Source: CAJQQY01 sp045104975 (GTDB taxonomy: Bacteria > Bacteroidota > Bacteroidia > Chitinophagales > Saprospiraceae). Taken from it: a stretch of 64,000 nt of DNA. A program made the position numbers and the translations under genes. The notes under the pieces are model-generated. The model searched no databases. It was not told where the DNA came from and was given only the letters and a program-made list of their open reading frames with translations. Below, one piece after another: positions 43,053-52,149 of the stretch. The stretch covers positions 1-64,000 of the forward strand of contig JBGCCY010000180.1 in assembly GCA_045104975.1 (NCBI GenBank). Reading direction: 5' to 3'. Positions within the stretch are counted from its first letter, which is position 1. Each line of letters begins with the position of its first letter.

Positions 43053-44951
43053 TTATTTTTTTTGCAAAATAATTTGATCGCCATAAAACTCTTTGACTTT
43101 TGCAATAGCTTTATTCCAATCAACAAATTGTTCTGGGAGCAATATTTCATTTTTGATTTCGATACTTTTCAAATAGTGTAAAGTAGTTTTTCCAGGTACG
43201 GCCGAGTCTTCCTTTGAAATATAACTCATTTGAAATTTGTAATCTTTAGTGTCTATCTCGACAGGAGAGGGGAGATACTTTACAGTCATCCCCTCAGGAA
43301 GCTCCAAAGTCGTTTTACCTTCAATAGCAGTTTTTCGTTTAAACTCAAAAGCTCTAGTTCGATCCTCCTCCATATCATAATTATTAAAAGCAAAATCTAA
43401 TTCTACTCCAATGTAAAGTTCTTTTCCAAGATCAATAATTCGATTGCTAAGTTCAACGGAATAGTCAATCTCAATATCTTTTTCTCGATCCTCATTGGTA
43501 GGAATTTCTTCAATCTTGATTTTTATATTTTTGTCTTCATTGGTCACGTAATTTTGAAAAAAGAGTTCCTTTTTATTAGTTGGAGTGTTTGCCAAATAAT
43601 AATACATTTCCGATTTCTTATTTCCTGTAAAAGCGGTATTTCCTTTTCCCGTAATTTTATCACCTTCAATAGTCAAGTTGATATTGATCAATTCTTGGCT
43701 ATGATTCATGGGGAATTCTGGAATTTTTTCAACGATAAATTGATCACCATCTTCTATTAAAACTTCTTTTCCTTGAATCCTCAAAGCATAATTATATAGA
43801 TCAGAAAATTTTTCCGTAGGATCCAAAAATATTTTTTCATCCTCAACAATTACCGTGCAAATCATATGGTTATCTACGACTAACGAAGGAATTTCATAAG
43901 TGTAAGGAAGATCTCTTGTACCTAACCAAGTTAATCGAGCATCAAAACCTGCGATCAACAACATCTCTTTGGTTAAGTTTGCCATACCTTTGCAATCACC
44001 ATATTTATTACCAAGAACTGTTTGGCAATTTTCAGGTTGAAAACCCATGATTCCATTTTCAAAAGCGATGTACCTAATATTATCTTGGACCCAATAAAAG
44101 ATAGATTTAATTTTTTCAATGTCGTTATTTTTCCCTGCTGTCAATTCACTCACCAAAGTTGTAAGACTATTGTTATCGTTTCCAATATTATCTACTAGTT
44201 TGGAATACCAACCATACAAATCATTGACATCCTTAAACATGGAAATCTCTTTTCCCTTCACATTTATACTTGATACTATCGGAATCATGTGAGGATCAAT
44301 TTTACTTCGACTTGGTGTATTTTTAAATTCTGCAATAGAAGTGAGATCAGTCATCTTAAAGTTGAATACATTTTGTTTCTTCTCCGGAGTCATATTTTTT
44401 TCAGGAATGCCTTCTTGGAAATTTATTTCTCTTAAGTCCAAATTCAACCATTCTGGAACATTAATGACAATCGTACTTTTTTCCACAGGATAGACATCAT
44501 TGAAATATAAAGTATTCAGATATTTAATATCGGTAATTACTTTTTTGTAGGAAAACCCAATTCTTTCTCCTTTCCGATTTAATGTTTTATCAAAGTAACA
44601 CAGCTTTAAATCACTATGAAAAATACCATCTGACTCTTGATCAGAAATGATGGGTTTAACTTTATAACTTTTTTTTCCATCCGTTTTCCCTTTGATATTT
44701 TTTATTTGGGTGTTGTTGTCAAAGTAAACATAGCGCCTAAATTTAACTGGTAAAGCAGAAATTGATTCTGCCAATTGAGAGATTTCCATCTCGGCATAGA
44801 TTTCTCCTTTTTTATTCAAAAAGAAAGAGAGTTCCTTTTTTATTTCAATGATTTTTATTTTAGGATCTTCTTTGGAAATTGAATTTGAAAATGTGAGGAT
44901 AGGTAAGAATAACAAAAACAAGCAGACTAGTAATTTGGTATTAGTTTTCAT
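43053..44951 (-). CDS. Secreted DUF3857-transglutaminase-like protein
   Basis: 632 residues. After a signal peptide (1-22) comes a DUF3857 region (about 30-200), then a transglutaminase-like core (about 265-390) with an apparently complete triad: the cysteine in KYGDCKGMANLTKEML, the histidine in DNHMICTVIV and the aspartate in FLDPTEKFSD. A DUF3858-like C-terminal beta region with VELSNRIIDLGKELYIGVEL and YLPSPVEIDT follows. Of the three DUF3857-type proteins in the window only this one keeps the cysteine. Such proteins act in the periplasm or at the surface, possibly as proteases or cross-linkers. The partner gene follows after 66 bp. Confidence 0.88.
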   Translation of the reverse strand: MKTNTKLLVCLFLLFLPILTFSNSISKEDPKIKIIEIKKELSFFLNKKGEIYAEMEISQLAESISALPVKFRRYVYFDNNTQIKNIKGKTDGKKSYKVKPIISDQESDGIFHSDLKLCYFDKTLNRKGERIGFSYKKVITDIKYLNTLYFNDVYPVEKSTIVINVPEWLNLDLREINFQEGIPEKNMTPEKKQNVFNFKMTDLTSIAEFKNTPSRSKIDPHMIPIVSSINVKGKEISMFKDVNDLYGWYSKLVDNIGNDNNSLTTLVSELTAGKNNDIEKIKSIFYWVQDNIRYIAFENGIMGFQPENCQTVLGNKYGDCKGMANLTKEMLLIAGFDARLTWLGTRDLPYTYEIPSLVVDNHMICTVIVEDEKIFLDPTEKFSDLYNYALRIQGKEVLIEDGDQFIVEKIPEFPMNHSQELININLTIEGDKITGKGNTAFTGNKKSEMYYYLANTPTNKKELFFQNYVTNEDKNIKIKIEEIPTNEDREKDIEIDYSVELSNRIIDLGKELYIGVELDFAFNNYDMEEDRTRAFEFKRKTAIEGKTTLELPEGMTVKYLPSPVEIDTKDYKFQMSYISKEDSAVPGKTTLHYLKSIEIKNEILLPEQFVDWNKAIAKVKEFYGDQIILQKK

Positions 44952-45162
44952 AAATAGTTATATTTTTTTAATTCACAGATATTGCAAATATATTAAAAAG
45001 AAGGACGAACCTAAGATTCCAACCTTATATTATTTAAACGAAAATTTAATATGAAAAAATAGGTGATTTAAAAGTTAAACACGTTTAACTGCTAGGAACA
45101 TTGCAATTCATAAATTTGTAATTCAATTATTTTAATATTTGTTTTATAAAAAAAAATAGAAA

Positions 45163-46050
45163 ATGGCGATTACAAAAATGTGGACAGGGTCCGATAAATA
45201 TATATGCGACAAGGAATTAGCGCAAGCCTTCCACATGGCAAGAGTAATAGGAATGCCTTTGTTGATCGAAGGAGAACCTGGTACTGGTAAAACTGAATTA
45301 CCTTTGCAATTTGCAGAAAATATGGGAGCAGAATTATTTGTTTATCCTGTTGGGTCAAAAAGTAATGTAGAGCAATTTGTAGCAAAATTTGATCACGTAA
45401 AATACCTACGAGATTCTCAAGTAGAGATCTTAAATGCCCAAAGAGAAGAAAAAGGTTTAGAAAATAAATTATCAACTGGTGGTCGAAATACCGAGACTTT
45501 GCAAGACTATGTTTTAAAAGGTCCAGCGGCACAAGCTTTCTCTACGCCTAATTCAGTTTTACTAATTGATGAAATAGATAAAGCACCTAGAGAATTTCCA
45601 AATGATTTATTATATGCATTAAGTCATCGAAAATTTGTGATGCCTGAAAGCGGAGAAGTTATCGAAGTAAGCGAAGAAAATATGCCTGCTATCGTGATCA
45701 CTAGTAATCGAGAGCAAGAGTTACCAACTGCCTTCAAAGGTCGATGTGTCTATCATTACATTTCTTTTCCAACCCCTGAAACGATGCATGAAATCGTACA
45801 AAAACATTTTCCAGAATTAAATGAAACTTTGGAACAAAAATGTATTTCTATGTTTTACCAAATGCGAAGTTTAGGTCTCGACCGAGCACCCGCTACTCGT
45901 GAATTATTGAGTTGGATAAAATATTTAAAATCATTTGAAGAGGCCGAAGCCTTGACTAGAGTGAATCGAGTAGAAGGACTTGGTGTTTTGATAAAAAATC
46001 AAAACGACATGGAGAAAGTTAAGGCTAGAATCTTTGGAAAAACGAATTAG
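45163..46050 (+). CDS. MoxR-family AAA+ ATPase
   Basis: 295 residues. Walker A is GEPGTGKT (37-44), Walker B is LLIDEID (133-139), then ITSNREQELPTAFKGRCVYH provides sensor 1 and the arginine finger region, and the C-terminal lid has DRAPATRELLSWIKYLK. MoxR ATPases are chaperone-like and usually work with a vWA partner to assemble or activate enzymes or metal cofactors; the vWA gene follows on the same strand after a 102-bp gap filled by an inverted repeat. A TAAATTTG -7-like box lies at 45111-45118. Confidence 0.92.
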   Translation: MAITKMWTGSDKYICDKELAQAFHMARVIGMPLLIEGEPGTGKTELPLQFAENMGAELFVYPVGSKSNVEQFVAKFDHVKYLRDSQVEILNAQREEKGLENKLSTGGRNTETLQDYVLKGPAAQAFSTPNSVLLIDEIDKAPREFPNDLLYALSHRKFVMPESGEVIEVSEENMPAIVITSNREQELPTAFKGRCVYHYISFPTPETMHEIVQKHFPELNETLEQKCISMFYQMRSLGLDRAPATRELLSWIKYLKSFEEAEALTRVNRVEGLGVLIKNQNDMEKVKARIFGKTN

Positions 46051-46053
46051 GAA

Positions 46054-46145
46054 TAACGGTTAACAGTTAATGATGAACGGTTAACATTCCCAAAATTTAA
46101 TTACAATCAATAGGTTAACCATTCACCGTTAATCATTAACAGTTA
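46054..46145. repeat. Imperfect inverted repeat between the MoxR and vWA genes
   Basis: Arms 46054-46085 and 46114-46145 are complementary at roughly four of five positions and both are built from GTTAAC/TTAACGGTT words, so direct and inverted copies overlap. It occupies most of the 102-bp gap between two genes that should be co-expressed. Confidence 0.65.
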
Positions 46146-46152
46146 AAAAGAA

Positions 46153-47481
46153 ATGTTCGATCAATTGCCACATACTTTTCGAAAGCACAAATTGTCAGCT
46201 GACGTGCGCACCTTGTTACAATTTCGCAATGCGATGGACAAAGGATTGGTTCGGACGTTGGGGGATGCTTATTACGTGCTTAAAGGTTTAGTTACTTCTG
46301 CACCGACGGAGATTGGCCCATTTTCCCAAGCTTTTTACGAGCACTTTTTAGGAATCGATATTCGAAAAGGAGAACCATTGGAAGATGCTGTTGCTCGTTC
46401 AGATGCTTTTCGAGGGTGGAAAGAAAATTTCTCTGAAGATGAATTAGCAGAAATTTCTCTTTTGGAATTAGTTGATAAATTTTTAGATGAAGTTCACTTA
46501 ACTACATTTGATATTCAGCGAGTCTTGGATGGAAAAGATATTTTGAAAAAGGATAATCCTGAAATGGAAGACAATGATCCCAATGGGGGAGAAAGCGCTC
46601 CTTCGGATCGACCATTAGATAGAATGGCAGATTATCGAGATATTCCATTGGAAGAATTATTGCGAAGAATGCGAGAGGTGGCGAAGCAGCAAAAGGGAAA
46701 ACATTCTGGTGGAGATCATTGGATTGGGACAGGTGGCGTATCTCCTTATGGACATGGCGGAGCAGCAGCTGGAGGTGTTCGTGTAGGTGGAACTGGAGGA
46801 GGAAAGATGGCCAGAGCAGCAGTTAACAGTCGAGATTTTTATCCAGTAGATACCAAAGCGTTATTAAAAGATGACAACATTGATGCTGCTTTAGCTGCCT
46901 TAAAAGGTATCGAAGAAGGAACAGCAGAAATCATATTGGATATTCCAACCACTATCAAGGAAGGACTCAAGCAAGGAGGTATTTTTCTGCCACATGAAAA
47001 AGAAAAAGTACAACAAAAGACGCAAGTTATTTTAATGATTGACAATGGAGGTTGGTCCATGTCTCCTTATGTTACAACCGTTCAGAAATTATTTAAAAAA
47101 ATGAAAACTCGGTTTTCACATGATTTAAAAACTTACTATTTCCATAATAGTATTTATGGTGGATTGTACACAGATGCAGCTCGCTGGAAATTTGAACCAA
47201 TTGAAAAAATTATTCGACAAGACAAAAATTATTCAGTTTTTGTTATCGGTGATGCTGATATGGCTCCTTATGAATTAAGTCGTGCAAGTCAAGAATCATG
47301 GGCAGAATTATCTAAACATTTTAAAAGAATGGCTTGGTTAAATCCGATGCGAGAATCTATTTGGCATACTTCAATGACTTGCTCTTTACTGATGAGAATG
47401 TTTCCAATGTTTGGTTTGACTCCAGACGGAATTGAAGAAGCTATTTTGGAAATGAATAGGAGAAGGAAATTTGGAAAGTAA
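46153..47481 (+). CDS. vWA-domain (CoxE-like) partner of the MoxR ATPase
   Basis: 442 residues, cytoplasmic. An N-terminal helical part (1-130), an acidic and proline-containing linker (130-180), a glycine-rich stretch (191-217, GTGGVSPYGHGG and GGTGGG) and a C-terminal vWA domain (about 290-440). The first MIDAS site reads DNGGWSMS (297-304) instead of the canonical DxSxS, keeping Asp297, Ser302 and Ser304 in a shifted spacing. IGDADMAPYE supplies a further acidic site. The combination with an adjacent MoxR ATPase is the usual two-gene module. The target enzyme is unknown. Confidence 0.85.
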   Translation: MFDQLPHTFRKHKLSADVRTLLQFRNAMDKGLVRTLGDAYYVLKGLVTSAPTEIGPFSQAFYEHFLGIDIRKGEPLEDAVARSDAFRGWKENFSEDELAEISLLELVDKFLDEVHLTTFDIQRVLDGKDILKKDNPEMEDNDPNGGESAPSDRPLDRMADYRDIPLEELLRRMREVAKQQKGKHSGGDHWIGTGGVSPYGHGGAAAGGVRVGGTGGGKMARAAVNSRDFYPVDTKALLKDDNIDAALAALKGIEEGTAEIILDIPTTIKEGLKQGGIFLPHEKEKVQQKTQVILMIDNGGWSMSPYVTTVQKLFKKMKTRFSHDLKTYYFHNSIYGGLYTDAARWKFEPIEKIIRQDKNYSVFVIGDADMAPYELSRASQESWAELSKHFKRMAWLNPMRESIWHTSMTCSLLMRMFPMFGLTPDGIEEAILEMNRRRKFGK

Positions 47482-47551
47482 TTATTTGTATAAAAAAGGT
47501 ATAAAATTAATTCAAACGGTTCAATACCTTACTAATCATAAAAACAAAACA

Positions 47552-48322
47552 ATGAGAATCAAAAATCAATTTGACCTTACTGGCAAAGTTGCCATCGTCA
47601 CCGGTGCATCAAAAGGAATTGGAGAATCTATCGTTCGAGGATTATGCGAGCATGGTGCAAAAGTAATCGTCAGTTCAAGAAATCAAGAAGCGGTGGATGC
47701 AGTAGCACAAGGATTAAAAGACGATGGATATGAAGCAACAGGAATTGCTTGCCATGTTGGAAATGAAGATCAATTACAAAATTTAGTGGATAAAACTATC
47801 GAGATTTATGGAGGTGTAGATATCTTAGTCAACAATGCTGCAACGAATCCAACCTTTGCTCCAATCACCAAAGCTACAGGAGAAATTTTTGATAAAATAA
47901 TGAATGTCAATGTCAAAGCATGTATGCTTTTGGCGAATATGTGCTATAAATCTATGAAAAGTAGAGGTGGTGGATCTGTCATTAATATTGCTTCTGTGGA
48001 AGGATTGCATCCATCATTTGGACTAGGCATGTATAGTGTGAGTAAAGCTGCTGTGATTATGTTGACTAAAAATATGGCGAAAGAGTGGGGAAGAGCAGGA
48101 ATTAGAGCAAATGCAATTTGTCCAGGTTTGATTCAAACGAAATTCAGTTCAGCACTTTGGAAAAACGAAGAAATTTTCAATCAATTTGTCAAAGAATTAC
48201 CTTCAGGAAGAATGGCTCAACCAGACGAAATGGCTGGATTAGCAGTATTCCTAGCATCTAATGCTTCAAGTTATTCCACCGGAGGTGTGTTTGTTGCAGA
48301 TGGAGGTCATTTAATAAAATAG
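47552..48322 (+). CDS. Short-chain dehydrogenase/reductase
   Basis: 256 residues from ATG 47552; a frame from 47471 overlaps the vWA gene and adds unrelated residues. Classical SDR features are VAIVTGASKGIGESIVRGL (the TGxxxGIG motif, about 15-22), VDILVNNAAT, INIASVEG with the catalytic serine, YSVSKAA (Tyr and Lys of the YxxxK motif) and NAICPGLIQT. It resembles DHRS4/glucose-dehydrogenase-like enzymes. The substrate is unknown. It follows the vWA gene by 70 bp on the same strand. Confidence 0.92.
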   Translation: MRIKNQFDLTGKVAIVTGASKGIGESIVRGLCEHGAKVIVSSRNQEAVDAVAQGLKDDGYEATGIACHVGNEDQLQNLVDKTIEIYGGVDILVNNAATNPTFAPITKATGEIFDKIMNVNVKACMLLANMCYKSMKSRGGGSVINIASVEGLHPSFGLGMYSVSKAAVIMLTKNMAKEWGRAGIRANAICPGLIQTKFSSALWKNEEIFNQFVKELPSGRMAQPDEMAGLAVFLASNASSYSTGGVFVADGGHLIK

Positions 48323-48410
48323 ATAAAAATAATTTCAAACCTTATGAACAAAGGCGTTTTTGAATTGTATTTTTTTTATAATTTCGTTTAAGAAAATTTA
48401 TAAAGAAAAT

Positions 48411-49454
48411 ATGCTTCAAAAATGCCTTTTGTTTTTTATTGGATTATTGGTCTTTAGTTCTAACATCGAACTAAGAGCTGAAATAGTTTTTGATAAAAAA
48501 ACTGGAAAGAAGGAAAGTATTTTTGATGTCATGAGCCAACCAAATGAATTGGCAATTACTTTAATTTTTGATGTTCAAGAAATTATTGATGATCGGAAAA
48601 GTGAAAAAAAGCATCCTGCCGTTTTAACTTTTATTGACAAAGAAGGTGTTCTTCAAAATTGGAATATTGATGTCGAAGCTCGAGGTGTTTTTCGAAGATA
48701 TAATTGTCCTGAAATGCCTCCCATAAAAATGAATTTTAAAAAATCAGATTTAAAAGAAAAAGGGCTAAGCAAATTTGATGATTATAAAATTGTTACGCAT
48801 TGTATAGAAGACTATGAAAGCGCCAAATCGGTGGTTCTAAAAGAGTATCTTGCCTATAAATACTATAACTCCATTACAGAAAATAGCTTCCGAGTTCAAT
48901 TATTAAGAATCAATTATGTCGATTCCAAAACTGGAATTATTCGACAACATTACGGTTTTATCATTGAAGATTTTGCCTTGTTGAGAGATCGGGTTGGTGC
49001 TGAAAAATGTAAAAACCCGTTGGGTATTGCCAAAGAAGAAATCAATCGGGAAGAATACAAAAAACTAGCACTCTTTCAATATATGATTGGAAATTCAGAC
49101 TGGAGTTTAAAACAAGTAAGAAATGTAAAAATAATGTTTTTAGATGGAAAGTATGTAGTTATCCCTTATGACTTTGATTTTGCAGGACTGGTTTTGGCTC
49201 CCTACGCCAGAGTCAATGCTGACTATGGTTTAACCTCTTTGAGAGAAAGAGTTTATCTAGGTTTTGAAGAAGATTTAGAAGATTTGGAAGCGGTGAAAAA
49301 GCGATTTAAAAAACGTCAGGGAAGGTTTAAACGAAAAACAAAATATTTCTTTCTTTTGCATAAAGTTCACAGAAGGAGTGTACTTATTTATCTAAAATCT
49401 TTTTACAAAAACTTGGACAATATTCAATTGCCAACCAAAAATGGGGCAAGTTAG
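48411..49454 (+). CDS. Exported protein with possible CotH-kinase-like fold
   Basis: 347 residues from ATG 48411, where the signal peptide MLQKCLLFFIGLLVFSSNI begins; an upstream in-frame ATG at 48360 adds seventeen residues. The segment LALFQYMIGNSDWSLKQVRNVKIMF and the later KYVVIPYDFDFAGLV resemble the GNxDWxxxN and DFDxA motifs of CotH-like and HipA-like kinase folds, where such residues bind ATP and metal. LNVDVEARGVFRRYNCPEMPPIKMNFKK earlier is typical of the same group. The C-terminus is strongly basic. The kinase relationship is inference from motif similarity. Confidence 0.6.
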   Translation: MLQKCLLFFIGLLVFSSNIELRAEIVFDKKTGKKESIFDVMSQPNELAITLIFDVQEIIDDRKSEKKHPAVLTFIDKEGVLQNWNIDVEARGVFRRYNCPEMPPIKMNFKKSDLKEKGLSKFDDYKIVTHCIEDYESAKSVVLKEYLAYKYYNSITENSFRVQLLRINYVDSKTGIIRQHYGFIIEDFALLRDRVGAEKCKNPLGIAKEEINREEYKKLALFQYMIGNSDWSLKQVRNVKIMFLDGKYVVIPYDFDFAGLVLAPYARVNADYGLTSLRERVYLGFEEDLEDLEAVKKRFKKRQGRFKRKTKYFFLLHKVHRRSVLIYLKSFYKNLDNIQLPTKNGAS

Positions 49455-49621
49455 GAAAGCAAAATTCTCCTTACCATTAAAACTAGGAATAGAACTACCG
49501 CCATTACAAATCCCCAGATCAATAAATTATCTTGCAAATGACCTGTTCCATCTGTTAATTTTTTAGCCATATAACCAACAAAAGCAACCAATAAAATAAA
49601 ACCAAAAACTCGTTTAAACAT
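49451..49621 (-). CDS. Small two-pass membrane protein
   Basis: 56 residues from ATG 49621; ATG 49654 would add eleven basic residues. Two hydrophobic helices (RVFGFILLVAFVGYMA and NLLIWGFVMAVVLFLVLMV) are separated by a short polar loop KKLTDGTGHLQD. It overlaps the end of the convergent gene by four bases. I know no family. The well-formed helices and the clean stop support a real gene. Confidence 0.5.
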   Translation of the reverse strand: MFKRVFGFILLVAFVGYMAKKLTDGTGHLQDNLLIWGFVMAVVLFLVLMVRRILLS

Positions 49622-49820
49622 TTTAAAAATATTTTTATTCTTGAAAAAAAGCACAAGGTAGTCTAAGTCTCTTTTTTAATCAATAAAAAACCATTCCAAT
49701 CGTCTTTTCCCAAACATTTACACTACTTCGAATCTAATTTGATTTCCTATCGTTCAACTATTTCAATTCAACAAAGTTTATATCTTTACATTTTAAAAAA
49801 TTAAATTAAAAAATCGAATC

Positions 49821-50135
49821 ATGGCAGAAAATAAAAACAAGCCTAATCAATTAAATATCGAACTTCCTGAAGAAGTAGCAGAAGGAACCTATTCTAACTT
49901 AGCAATCATTTCTCATTCTAATTCCGAATTTGTCGTGGATTTTATTAGACTAGTTCCTAATGTTCCTAAGGCAAAAGTAAAATCTCGAATTATTTTGACT
50001 CCTCAACACGCCAAGCGATTAATGCGTGCCTTGGTAGATAATGTAAAAAAATTCGAAGGACAACATGGAATAATTGAAGAACCAGATCAGCAATATCCTC
50101 CTATGAATTTTAATACACCGAAGGCACAAGCATAG
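49821..50135 (+). CDS. DUF3467 protein
   Basis: 104 residues, cytoplasmic. The sequence matches DUF3467 over its length: NIELPEEVAEGTYSNLAIISHSNSEFVVDFIRLVPNVPKAKVKSRIILTPQHAKRLMRAL (described in pieces: the LPEE start, the EFVVDFIRLVPN core and the RIILTPQHAKRL helix). These small, widely distributed proteins have no known function. TATCTTTA near 49783 resembles a -7 box. A strong terminator follows 25 bp after the stop, so this is a monocistronic gene. Confidence 0.9.
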   Translation: MAENKNKPNQLNIELPEEVAEGTYSNLAIISHSNSEFVVDFIRLVPNVPKAKVKSRIILTPQHAKRLMRALVDNVKKFEGQHGIIEEPDQQYPPMNFNTPKAQA

Positions 50136-50160
50136 GTATTTAAAATTAAGAAGTTGTAAA

Positions 50161-50197
50161 AAAAAAATATCGTTACTTGTGTAGCGATATTTTTTTT
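50161..50197 (+). terminator. Strong terminator after the DUF3467 gene
   Basis: AAAAAAATATCGTTAC (50161-50176) pairs with 50181-50196 with a single G-T wobble around a TTGT loop; the T tract lies in the 3' arm. It also serves the convergent gene ending at 50260 if read from the other side. Confidence 0.85.
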
Positions 50198-50259
50198 AGT
50201 TTAAGCGGAACCTGAAAAAAGGAAATCCTAATCCAAATAAATATAAATAAACTTGAGAT

Positions 50260-50892
50260 TTAATCCCATCTCTCCCGCACCCATTTGTATTGGTAGTTTT
50301 TAAAGAGAAGTCTAATGGAAAATAATTGCATATAAAAATAGGCAATTTCACTTCCAGTAATATATTGACTTTGACTCCAATGAAGAAATTCCTTTGAATT
50401 TTGAATAAAGGAAATTAGCTCAAAGGTTACGTTTGGATTTTCCTTTTTTTGAAATAAAACACCTTTTTGAGGGACAATCTGGCACTGATGAATTTTTCCA
50501 AATTGAGAAAACTTTTTATTGAGAAACGAATTGATATTTTTTTGATTTTTAAATCGTCTTTTTTCTAAGATCCAATTCATTGATTTTTCTAAGGCTACAA
50601 TTTTATTTTGGAAGTCTAATAGATAGGTTTCATATTCCTTCATTTGCTTTGCATTCATGCATCCTCCTCTTGCTAGTTTTTGTACATACCTGATATCCCT
50701 ACTAAAATTTTCCACCAATAATTGTCCTTCTTGATAAATAAATTTTTCATTTTTATCATTTGACTTTATTTGATTCATCAAATAGTTTTTAATAGAATCC
50801 AAATCAACCAAAGCAAACTGAATAGATTGTTGAGCAAAAATATTTGAATAGAAAAAAAGAAAAAATATCAAGAATTGGAATTGAGTTTTCAT
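50260..50892 (-). CDS. Exported helical protein, possibly Skp/OmpH-like
   Basis: 210 residues. A signal peptide (1-20, ending in IFAQ) is followed by FALVDLDSIKNYLMNQI and a long helical stretch, EGQLLVENFSRDIRYVQKLARGGCMNAKQMKEYETYLLDFQNKIVALEKSMN, that resembles the OmpH/Skp family of periplasmic chaperones, which begin with a strand ending in VDxxxI and continue into a coiled coil. The C-terminal part (IHQCQIVPQKGVLFQKKENPNVTFELISF) is not typical. The Skp link is tentative; the function is otherwise unknown. Confidence 0.5.
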   Translation of the reverse strand: MKTQFQFLIFFLFFYSNIFAQQSIQFALVDLDSIKNYLMNQIKSNDKNEKFIYQEGQLLVENFSRDIRYVQKLARGGCMNAKQMKEYETYLLDFQNKIVALEKSMNWILEKRRFKNQKNINSFLNKKFSQFGKIHQCQIVPQKGVLFQKKENPNVTFELISFIQNSKEFLHWSQSQYITGSEIAYFYMQLFSIRLLFKNYQYKWVRERWD

Positions 50893-51303
50893 AATTTCAT
50901 TTTAGCATAAATATTAAACTCAAGGTAGAAAGGAATACTAAATAATTATTTTAAGGAAAACTTAAAGAAATGTTATTTACAACTTCGCTAGAGGCAAAAA
51001 AAACAACAACTTCTATAATTTCAAACTCAAAGGTTGATGCAAATAATATTCTTTTACCTATTCGTAAATGATGTGTCCACTTTTAGTTTGAATTTTGATA
51101 AAAAACAGTTAATTTTGAATAAGATTAATGTTTCCTTCCTTAGGAAATCCTTATAATCAACCTCCCCATCTAAGACTGTTTTATTTGAAAACTCTTTTCT
51201 AACCTTTTAGTCGTACCACTAAACCAATTTGATTTTTTTGAAAAATTATATCACTACCATTGAGATGGAATTAGAACTTATATACACGTAATTAACACAA
51301 AGA
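50893..51303. other. Gene-free divergent region
   Basis: 411 bp between the divergent genes at 50892 and 51304. It is A+T-rich with no strong hairpin, repeat or ORF that I can support. Confidence 0.4.
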
Positions 51304-52134
51304 ATGAAAAAGATAACCTTACTTTTAGCCATCATCTTTATTGGATTAGCAGAAATAAATGCCCAAGGGAATGAACAAAACGACCTTGAGCATTTATACA
51401 GGAACAAGCCTATTTATAAGGTAATTAGGTCAACCTATTTTAGAGAATACGATATCTCAGACTCTGCGATTAAAGCAGAAATTCCAAAAGGGAGTAATGT
51501 GAAGGTGATCAATTCTTTTTTTAGAGGAAAATGGGAAATCCTTTACCAGGGTGAAACAGGTTGGGTTAATGAGAGTGATCTACGTTTTCATGAGGCAGGA
51601 GGAAAAAATGAATTTGGCGCTTCAGATTCCTTGTACAAAAACCAGCCAACTTATTTTGTAAGAAATGAAACGTTTTTAAAAGAACACATGTCTTTTGAAT
51701 CAGCAACACTAGATATTGTGCCGAAGGGAGTTAAAGTTGTAGTTATCAATTCATTATTTAATGATTGGTGGGAGGTTTTATATGATAACCGAAGAGGGAA
51801 TCTGCCAAAAAATATGTTAAGCTATAATGAAATAAGTCAAATTCAAGAACCGAGTCAGACTTACAACCAGCCCCCAATTATAACTCACAATCCAACTTAT
51901 TCTGAGCCTAAACCTGAGCCTAGTTCTAATACATCAATCGATAGAATCAAATATTCAAAAAGAGTTACTAAAAAAACCAGTCTAAGAAAAAGTTCAAGTT
52001 CAAAATCAAGAGTAATTTTAAGATTGGAAGTTGGACAAAAAGTTTCAGTTATTGATGATTCAGAACAATGGTGGGCGAAAGTGATGTACCAAGAGAAGAT
52101 AGGATGGGTGAAAAAAAGTTTACTTAAGGATTAG
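51304..52134 (+). CDS. Secreted protein with three bacterial SH3-like domains
   Basis: 276 residues. A signal peptide (1-20, ending in NAQ) is followed by three bacterial SH3-like units: about 38-95 (IKAEIPKGSNVKVINSFFRGKWEILYQGETGWVNESDL), about 110-170 (LDIVPKGVKVVVINSLFNDWWEVLYDNRRG) and about 215-276 (SLRKSSSSKSRVILRLEVGQ and KVSVIDDSEQWWAKVMYQEKIGWVKKSLL). A proline-rich linker separates units two and three. Such domains bind cell-wall peptides or other ligands in the periplasm. The downstream gene begins 15 bp later, suggesting co-transcription. Confidence 0.8.
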   Translation: MKKITLLLAIIFIGLAEINAQGNEQNDLEHLYRNKPIYKVIRSTYFREYDISDSAIKAEIPKGSNVKVINSFFRGKWEILYQGETGWVNESDLRFHEAGGKNEFGASDSLYKNQPTYFVRNETFLKEHMSFESATLDIVPKGVKVVVINSLFNDWWEVLYDNRRGNLPKNMLSYNEISQIQEPSQTYNQPPIITHNPTYSEPKPEPSSNTSIDRIKYSKRVTKKTSLRKSSSSKSRVILRLEVGQKVSVIDDSEQWWAKVMYQEKIGWVKKSLLKD

Positions 52135-52149
52135 GATAAAAACGAGAAA

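Noticed and set aside
47471..47551. 27-residue N-terminal extension of the short-chain dehydrogenase
   Set aside because: Overlaps the vWA gene end and precedes the conserved N-terminus.
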